A stretch of 64,000 nt of DNA from Liolophura sinensis (Eukaryota > Mollusca > Polyplacophora > Chitonida > Chitonidae). Of this stretch, positions 57,026 to 64,000 are shown one piece after another. A model generated the notes under the pieces. That model saw nothing but the letters and a program-made list of their open reading frames with translations, was not told the origin of the DNA and made no database searches. The position numbers were made by a program, and so were the translations under genes. The stretch covers positions 3,530,373 to 3,594,372 of the forward strand of contig NC_088306.1 of NCBI RefSeq assembly GCF_032854445.1, given 5' to 3'. Positions within the stretch are counted from its first letter, which is position 1; each line of letters begins with the position of its first letter.

Positions 57026-57265
57026 TATGTTTGTACAAATGTGTCAGAATTTTGCCCCCTATGCTCGGGAAATCCATCTTCATCAGGGCTTGAACAAATG
57101 TGTCAGAATTTTGTCCCATATACTCGGGAAATCCATCTTCACCAGGGTTTGTACAAACGTGTCAGAGTTTTGTCCTATATGCTCGGGAAATCCATCTTCA
57201 CCAGGGTTTGTACAAATGTCAGAATTTTGTCCCATACGGTCGGGAAATCCATTTTCACCAGACAC
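57026..57265. repeat. Tandem repeat, about 59-bp unit, 4 copies
   Basis: TTTGTACAAATGTGTCAGAA + TTTTGTCCCATATGCTCGGG + AAATCCATCTTCACCAGGG. Confidence 0.92.
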
Positions 57266-57387
57266 TGGACAGTCCTCCTGACTGAAAGCCGCAGCCTAAA
57301 GAGACCATGTGACCACGTCAGTCAGACGCCAATCAGATGGGGCAAAACAACGACTTGGACGAATGAAAATCCAGACAGGCGTCTGCT

Positions 57388-57602
57388 AATATTTATTTAT
57401 TTCGTTGATGTTTTACGCCGTACTCAAGAATATTTCACTTATACGGCAGGGACCAACATTATGGTGAGAGGAAATCGAGCAGAACCCGGGAGAACCCAAG
57501 ACCATACGCAGGCGGTCTCACATCGACCCGCATCGTTGAGAGGCTACTGGTCATTGCGCCACGCTGCCTTGCTAAACCTCTCGGTCACGGTGGTCCCACC
57601 TC
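57388..57602 (-). repeat. SINE, nearly complete
   Basis: GATGTTTTACGCCGTACTC, CATTATGGTGAGAGGAAATC, then the head CATCGTTGAGAGGCTACTGG, CTAAACCTCTCGGTCACGG. Confidence 0.88.
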
Positions 57603-57952
57603 TGCTAATAGAGTATAAAACTTACAAAATTCAGGATCGATTGATTGAACTGATTGACTGGTTGACTAACTGATTGGTTGATGTTTTTGAGGCGATGCAC
57701 TTGACCTAGTACGGAGGTTTATAACACCTGGGGCCACTTTCAAAAAGATTCGTAATTGTAAGATATCGCTTACATGCGACAATGGTACGTTAATAGTGAC
57801 GTACAAAATTCGTAGGACAAATGTACAAAAAAAAATGTCGCTTTGTGAAAGTGGCCCCTGGTCTGGCACGGAGGTTTACAACACCTGACCTAGCACGGAG
57901 GGTTGCTCCGAGCATGATGGTTACCTCCACTCATATGTCTAACTGCTGTGAT
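57603..57952. other. Upstream of gene C, with a spaced inverted repeat
   Basis: No protein gene. GGGGCCACTTTCA at 57731 and TGAAAGTGGCCCC at 57846 form a 13-bp inverted pair about 100 bases apart. GATTCGTAATTG, ATTCGTAGGAC and TTGTACATTTG-type text lies between: a small foldback element or MITE. CTGTGAT|GTAAGT at 57952|57953 could be the donor of a non-coding first exon of gene C. Confidence 0.4.
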
Positions 57953-58020
57953 GTAAGTCAAAAATGTGGCTTAAAATGACACACACAATAATAAATAATA
58001 TTTCATTGTTTCCAGGTAAG

Positions 58021-61000
58021 ATGTGGAAATCAGGCCTGGTTACTCTCCTCGCCCTGGCGGTCTCCTGTAATTGCTTACAGTATGTGAGGAGACAAACGTT
58101 TAAGTCGGAAGACGGAGTTTCCGGGAGGACATCGCTGAAGATTGACGTCCAAATTCCGGTAAGTCGCTGTTAGACTTCGTCCGTCCGTTCACACATGTTT
58201 AAATTATTAGAGCTTATCTATGTTCATTTCCACATACAGATGATTTGATGAGTGTGCAATCGGGGATGCGGAGAAAACCCTGTTGAGCTGGGCCAAAGCT
58301 ATAGGAAACTGGCCGACACTTAAGCCAGTGGGAAATATTCCCCGCCCTATGCGGTTCAGGTCCAAACTGTACAGTCTATTGTCCAGTTCTGCCTTTTTTC
58401 ATCAAACTAATACTGTTGGTATTTACAAGAGTTCATTGTCCAGTCCGACTTGGACCCGAATTGCCATTGCACAGGGAGAGATACCCCATTGTCCAAATCA
58501 CGATCTAAGATATGAAGTTAGAAAGCAGTTATATTTAAAACAATATACAGACTTTGGTCCAGCATTGATGTTTAAGACAGTGATGTGCATCCAAGTATAT
58601 AGCGTAATTATGTTACATATATATCACAATATACTGAATGGCGAGAAGCTATTCAAGCATGACGAATATGCCAAATTTTTAACACGAAAGTTGATTTTAA
58701 CTGTTACGATCCCTCACACTAAATACAAACTGCTCTCAGATGTGACCTCGGGGTAAGCTGGTTATCTGATTAAATCAATGACGTAGATTTTAATAACTGT
58801 CCAGACTTTATATCTCAACATATACTTTAAATATATCCACACAAATACAGTAGTTAGAAGGTCTTCCAGCAGCCAGGGCTCTGTCCGGTTTCCTCCCACC
58901 ATAATGCTGGCCCAAGTTGTATAAGTGAAATATTCTTGAATACGGTGTACAACGTAATAAATAAATAAACAAATACAGTACTCCATTCCTAAAGGTCATG
59001 AAATAAAACAGGCGGAACATTGCTTATATCAGAAAATCTGATGCGCCCTGAAGGAGAATTAACTTAAATTAACCTCACTCCACAGATTGTCATTCGGTAC
59101 CTTCAAATACATAAGCACCAGACTTCTCTAGAAGTCGACACAGTCAGCAGGTTCAGAACATTCTATAACTTTACGCACAAAGGGTACCAGTGTGATAAAC
59201 CTCATGGGGTATTCACACAACTAGAACAGTCGTTAGCTGCCAAGACCACACTGAAGAGATGAAATAAACATTACTGTATGCACACTTCGTAATATTTCGT
59301 AGAGAATTAAATAAACCTATAGATATATAACGTCAGACTGATTTCATTTATGTGATTGAATTTTGTTTCACATTGTACTCAAGAATGTTTCTCTCCAACG
59401 ATCGACGGCAACAAATGGGTAGAAGAAACCTAGAGTGCCCGAAGTAAACCTACTCAAGATTTCGGTATTTCCGTAGGCACCACAGTCATGCAATGCATGA
59501 TAGGACAATCCGTCAAGGCTTGTCGATCTGACATGTCTCCGCTGTCAGGCCACACATGGATCTCCCAGTCGCGTGATGTTGAGAGCTGTAGCCATGTGCG
59601 CTGAATGATATTACCCAACACTTCACGGATGTATAATATTGACATCACAGCCAGAAACAAATCTCATCTCGCGGAATTCTGTTTTCCTCCGCTTTCTTTG
59701 CCTGATGCTGGTTAATTCGATGCAGATTCAGGCTAGATACCTTGATTCCCTACACTGCATGTACTGTACTGAACTCAAGCCAGATACCTGATTCGCTACA
59801 CTGTAAGCACTGCACACTCAGGCTAGATACCTTGATTCGCTACAATGCATGTACTGCACTGAACTCAAGCCAGGTAGCTGTTTTCCTAGAGTGTATGCAT
59901 TTACAGCTTATCTATGTTCATTACTACATACAAATGATTTGGTACATTACACTAAACAGATAGCAAGATGGACTAAATTTTAGTTTTTGTCTCAATCCAG
60001 CATTTCTTTAACCATCCTGTGAGCTGTTTCAATGAGGATGTGAGGGATATTAGTAGATAAACCAGTTGCACCTAACATTGCCAAAATTAGAGTTGCCAAA
60101 CAATCCACCGTCCTTCTGCCAGCTTTACTCTGAAATTCAGGGGGCGACTGAGATGCCAAAAATTGACAGAATTCATTCCCCTTTTCAACGTCATTTGACA
60201 CGTTTTAGCCATTGACAGCAAGAGGAGGAATAGGCGGTTTTGCTTTCGATCCTAGTAGAGATTTCATTATCAACCAGTATGTTTTTGTATCCATCTGGGG
60301 GTTGGAGAGTTTACCTTTTAAACATGTGGAGTAACGCAGTATTGCTTGACGTTTAACATTATTCTAGATATATAGTATCGAAACGTATCCCCATCGGACT
60401 TATTCCGTTTGTATTGTTTGAAACAACGACTCCTCACTCGTATCTTGCACCGAACATTGTTGGTCATTAAAGGCTTGTCACGTGGTCTAATAGTGACTTT
60501 CTTATTCGGAATACATTCTTTGCAGCATGAAAAAAAAACAAACTGTTCCAGACAAATTAATTTGTCATTAACATGAGAGAAAATATTACCAACGGCATCA
60601 AATGGTGTAACAGAGATAAGATTGCGCAGACCATACAAATCGGCACATTTGAAGTCCCACACATCTTACAAAAAGCCTTTGGTTTAACGTTACATAAGAT
60701 GTTTACGGTACAATAAATAGTACAATGGTCGAGATTAGCCATTAGTGAGGCAACTCCGTAGTCAATTACATAACCAATGCAATCGGTTATAATTAAGTCC
60801 AATACATAAGCAGCATTATCACTATATCGAGTGGGTTAATTAATTAGTTGAAAAAGATGTTTCCCAGCTACCATATCATAAAGGCTCATTGTCAATTCGC
60901 TCATATCGTGGTATTTTTCCCAGTGTAGACATCTATCATTAAAATCACCCATTATTAACATGACATCGGGATTTTCTGTTTAGACCGAAGTTAAATTTTC

Positions 61001-62203
61001 CGCCAGATTAACTTAAAAAAAGCTCACGTATATGAGCCGGCTGGTTAGGTGGGCGGTAACATGATGCAATCAGCACGCTTTTGTTATTCTGTTCCACCAT
61101 TATCCATATTATCTCATTGCCATTCTCTAAATCCTTAGGTCTAGTAACATTAAAAGATTCCTTGCAATAAATTGCCACCCCTCCTCCATATCTGTCTCTG
61201 TCCTTTCTTTCTAAACAATACCCATCTAGATTAACAGTATCATCAGGAATATCAGTATTACTCTTAACACCATAAATGATAAAAGAGTTCGAACTGGAAA
61301 CTCCCCTATTGATATAAAGGTCCAACATATATTGAACTACCCCTTCTCGTGACAACTTTACTTTTCATTCCATTGTACCTTTGTAACCAGTGTGTGGAAC
61401 ATCCGGTTGGCCTAATTGCAATTATACTGCTTATGATTGATCAATTGCATGTTCTTGACTGACAGTTCGGAAAGGCTCTGTTCCATAATTGTTCAAAATA
61501 TGTCTCCTGGTTCCATGGCGCTTACTGTTTTTCATCCCCTTCCTATAGGCTGAAAATCTGAAATAAAGTTATATTGTTATTATAAGTATTTGCAAACCAT
61601 GCTCTGTTACACTCATATGCAAAGTTCTAGTGTCCATCAATCAAAGTATCGATCAGTACGTTAATCATGTAATATGACAAATCATCACAACTTACATGAT
61701 TTTATATACTGCTTTAGACCCATAGTCGTACAAGGGCTCAATGATAACAGTTACATTTGCGTGATGATGTCTCGATGTCGTTATGACATGATTTTGTTTC
61801 TGTTTCGCCGCAGGGTAAGATCCAGTGGAAATCCGACAGTTCCAACACCCTACAGTTCCGTGTAACATCACGTGCCACAGAACCGCAAGAATTGGACAAC
61901 GTGCGAGTCTCCCTTGATAGCAGCGCCGATACTGTTCTTCTCACAGTGAAGTCTGTTCAGAAACAACCGTCATTCGCTGCTCACGGGGCCGTGAACGGAG
62001 CGATTGGTCTATACGTGACGTCACTTCCGCTGATAGCCACTGTGCTTATCACCACGATGTGGCCGTCAGGTTCCGGTGGGAGATGGGGTAATGTTGTGGC
62101 ATTGTTGTTAATCTGGCTGGTCCGCGATCCTGGCGGATCCCTGGTGGACACAAGGCTACTGGTGGACAAAGATGCCGCTGTAACCGTCCTTGTTCCAGAG
62201 TGA
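58021..62203 (+). CDS. Small two-exon protein with signal peptide (gene C)
   Basis: Exon 1 CDS is 58021-58158 (exon begins 58016 after TTTCCAG; donor CCG|GTAAGT). Exon 2 is 61814-62203 (acceptor CGCCGCAG|G). Both are phase 0 and give 175 residues. Exon 1 encodes a typical signal peptide (MWKSGLVTLLALAVSC) and then a charged stretch. Exon 2 continues with Ser/Thr- and Val-rich, beta-strand-like sequence (NTLQFRVTSRA, VRVSLDSSADTVLLTVKS), followed by hydrophobic segments at about residues 109-128 and 139-149. It could be a small membrane or secreted protein. I recognise no family. The 3.7-kb intron holds two SINEs on one strand or the other and an antisense non-LTR remnant. An alternative donor at about 62090 (GAGATGG|GGTAATG) would change the C terminus. 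The exon joins are convincing; the function is unknown. Confidence 0.5.
58283..58756 (+). other. 157-codon open frame in the gene C intron, uncertain
   Basis: Open from a TTG codon at 58283; the first ATG is about 39 codons in. Composition is unremarkable, with a Lys/Tyr/His-rich C-terminal half (RYEVRKQLYLKQYTDF...). No domain recognised and no splice pattern. It could be an unrecognised element fragment or chance. Confidence 0.2.
58841..58980 (+). repeat. 5'-truncated SINE with target-site duplication
   Basis: ACAAATACAGTA at 58841-58852 and again at 58969-58980 flanks a SINE body (GGTTTCCTCCCACCATAATG, TAAGTGAAATATTCTTGAAT) with an AATAAATAAA tail. Confidence 0.92.
59343..59456 (-). repeat. 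Strongly diverged SINE
   Basis: TTTCACATTGTACTCAAGAATG, CGACGGCAACAAATGGG and GGAAGAAACC-like text keep the order of the SINE 3' end. Confidence 0.6.
59728..59890. repeat. Tandem duplication, about 92-bp unit, 1.8 copies
   Basis: GCTAGATACCTTGATTC, then CATGTACTG, ACTGAACTCAAGCCAG, occurs at about 59731 and 59823. Confidence 0.8.
59998..61372 (-). pseudogene. Non-LTR retrotransposon ORF2 remnant: endonuclease and pre-RT region
   Basis: Minus strand, reading right to left. 61355-61008 encodes an APE-type endonuclease part with YGGGVAIYCKESF and ASCYRPPNQ. 60960-60840 continues with LIMGDFND. 60802-60557 encodes LDLIITDCIGY and NLDHC, where the conserved S-D-H is L-D-H. 60662-60318 encodes VTIRPRDKPLM. 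About 60310-60160 matches the linker before RT (KLSNPQMDTKTYW, then EKGNEFCQFLASQS). In-frame stops (for example at about 60992, 60835 and 60205) and frameshifts separate the parts. No RT follows: the frame runs into unrelated text at about 60135. It is antisense within the intron of gene C. Confidence 0.82.
61373..61813. other. Unassigned 3' part of the gene C intron
   Basis: Ends in a T-rich polypyrimidine tract and acceptor (TTTTGTTTCTGTTTCGCCGCAG). Otherwise nothing. Confidence 0.5.
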
Positions 62204-62675
62204 GCATAACTACTTATTTTAATTATTGTATTTCACTTAATGGTTAGCTTTCTTCCAGTAACACATTTTGCTTGATTTTGATTGGTGCATCAGGACCAAT
62301 TAGACATTTATGTGAAGTTTGATACATTTCTTATCTGCATTTTTTGCAGGGAATGCCTGTTCAGTGAAATGACACTTTCTCCCAACAGGGCCTAAAATCT
62401 CTTTTAACAATCAGCTATTTTCAGTTATCTGTAAAATTACTCACTTACGCGCTTATCAAAATTGCATTTCCTCAGTGACACGTAACGCCCCATGCGCTAT
62501 TCATATCGATATGTCGAATGTCCATATTTTAAAGATAATGCAGTTAGAGTACCTTCTCAATACATAATGTTAATATACTCTGTAGGCTTCTTTCCACGAG
62601 CGAGACTGCATGTTAAAGCCATGGGTGACGTCATGGGTGACGTCATGATGAGGCCATGGGCGACATGCGGTGTAT
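62204..62675. other. Downstream of gene C
   Basis: 3' UTR of gene C would be here; no AATAAA or ATTAAA was found close to the stop. GGGTGACGTCATG is duplicated at 62624-62648. Confidence 0.4.
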
Positions 62676-62830
62676 ATTTATTTATTTATTTATTTCATTG
62701 GTGTTTTACGCCATATTCAAGAATATTTTAGATACGACGGCGGCCAGCATAATGGTGGGAGGAAACCGGGCACAGCCCAGGGGAAACCCACGACCATCCT
62801 CAGGTTGCTGGCAGACCTTCTTACTTACCG
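62676..62830 (-). repeat. SINE 3' half
   Basis: TATTTATTTATTTCATTGG, TTTTACGCCATATTCAAG, GATACGACGGCGGCCAGC, GGGAAACCCACGACCATCC, GTTGCTGGCAGACC. Confidence 0.92.
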
Positions 62831-63277
62831 CAGTGCTGTGTATAGGCAGCAAGCTAAAAGAAGTATACTTTGGTGTTATTCAGCGGTTGTGTAGAATAGG
62901 TAATGTGGAACATTAAGATGTGAGTCATACAGAGCTCGCGAAAAATGCAAAGACAAATCTGAGCGCAACGGCCTATAAACTAAAAAAAATCCCATTGCGA
63001 CAACACGTCGCAGTTCACTCTAACTGCACCATAACACCCCACAGCCATCGCGACCTTTGTTAACGCCCTCGAAGTGCACGTGACCTACAACAGTGTCACA
63101 CGTCCCGAAGCTGTGTGACGTGCTGTTATCCTTACAATCTACACATTTATGATCAATACGTGCGGTTGTGTATTTATCATAACGCAAAATAAGACGGCTG
63201 TAGAAACTTCGCAAGTCAATGAAGAACCGTTACCAGCACAATGGGCGACTCCAGTCCAAGCCGTGTCTTCTGGTAAT
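62831..63277. other. Unassigned
   Basis: Nothing recognised. Confidence 0.5.
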
Positions 63278-63362
63278 GTTCCACTTATACGGCATGGTGA
63301 GAGAAGGAAACTGGAGTGCTACCGACCCTTGGCAAGTTACTGACGAACTTTTCTCTCATGTG
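63278..63362 (-). repeat. Diverged SINE fragment
   Basis: TTCCACTTATACGGCATGGTG, AGGAAACTGGAGTGC and GGCAAGTTACTGACGAAC follow the SINE order with losses. Confidence 0.6.
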
Positions 63363-63489
63363 ACTTGCAGATGTGCACACAATATTGGTGTCGTTTTCAA
63401 CAAAGGCTAGACAGAGCAGGAAAAAGCACATGACCGTCAGTCACTGCGTATTATAAACTCCCACAAGTGATGAGAGAGAGGCAGTGTAC

Positions 63490-63590
63490 AAATTTCATGT
63501 CCAAGACCGGTTTTGAACCCACGTCTGGTATTTAACATCGATTGATAGTCAGTGCCTCTAACCACTAGACAACAGCCACACAAAAAATTT
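63490..63590 (-). repeat. tRNA-like SINE of the second family
   Basis: On the minus strand: GTTGTCTAGTGGTTAGAGGC (A box) and, about 45 bases on, GGGTTCAAAACC (B box). Spacing fits a tRNA-derived pol III promoter. Confidence 0.55.
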
Positions 63591-64000
63591 TTTCTACTGC
63601 GTTAGCATTTATAGACCTAAATATAAAGCAGAAATAACAATGAACACTATACTACAAAGCTTGGACCAGAATTCCTTTAGGCGGGAAACATTACAACCTT
63701 GGTTAGGTATATCATTGGATGAGCCGAGGAATGGGAACTTTGAGCAAATTATTTTGTTCCTGCGTGGAAGGTGGTGACGGACTCATCTGCTAAAGTCAGA
63801 TTTCATCCTAGGTACCCGCGCGTGTAGTCCAGAATGAATGGTCAAATGGTTGAATGATTATAGCCCAACGCTATTTCGGCAATATTGCGTGGCAAGAACG
63901 TGTTTAATCTTGGGGAAAGTAAATGGTTTCCAACGTGATAATAACAAGGTACAATCTGGATGTAGGATGCTCTACAACGTATGTCTTCCCAACAGGTAAA
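63591..64000. other. Unassigned
   Basis: Nothing recognised up to the window edge. Confidence 0.5.

Overview
The window looks like nuclear DNA of a lophotrochozoan animal, most likely a mollusc. The evidence is spliced genes with GT/AG introns, large C2H2 zinc-finger genes, about 26 copies of a tRNA-derived SINE whose 3' half resembles the MetaSINE/RUDI type described from bivalves and other invertebrates, Tc1-type and non-LTR element remnants, and very many minisatellites. No species can be named from the sequence alone. Nothing prokaryotic, no rRNA and no CRISPR array was seen.

Layout. 1-2.5 kb: SINE pieces, a 34-bp minisatellite and an inverted, broken zinc-finger paralogue. 2.7-7.3 kb: zinc-finger gene A (two coding exons, 14 fingers, then stop codons followed by relic fingers). 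7.4-16.9 kb: SINEs, minisatellites, a dead Tc1-like transposon at 9349-10784 and a possible hAT-like pair of terminal repeats at 13639 and 15374. 16.9-20.1 kb: zinc-finger gene B (three coding exons, 13 fingers). 20.4-23.5 kb: minisatellites and SINEs. 23.5-27.2 kb: a decayed Polinton/adintovirus-like insertion on the minus strand, with an integrase, a P-loop ATPase fragment and several accessory ORFs. 27-37 kb: mostly non-coding, with a striking 45-bp foldback at 29616-29721 and a reverse-transcriptase remnant at 35.4-36.2 kb. 37.4 kb: a possible first exon of a type II membrane protein. 38-52 kb: a chain of large tandem arrays (31, 17, 74, 41, 18/90 and 69 bp units). 52-56 kb: unassigned DNA. 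58.0-62.2 kb: gene C, a small two-exon protein with a signal peptide, whose 3.7-kb intron holds an antisense non-LTR endonuclease remnant and SINEs.

The most interesting theme is the zinc-finger family. Genes A and B share a split N-terminal exon with the same intron phase. Both then carry a coding minisatellite of 33-residue units, each with a KEEP motif that often fits the SUMO-acceptor pattern, followed by a tandem finger array. In gene B both the N-terminal repeats and the last five fingers are almost identical copies, so both parts appear to be expanding or being homogenised recently. Consecutive fingers carry the same predicted base-contact residues, as expected of a protein reading a tandem repeat, and the window itself is crowded with tandem repeats. 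That link is inference only.
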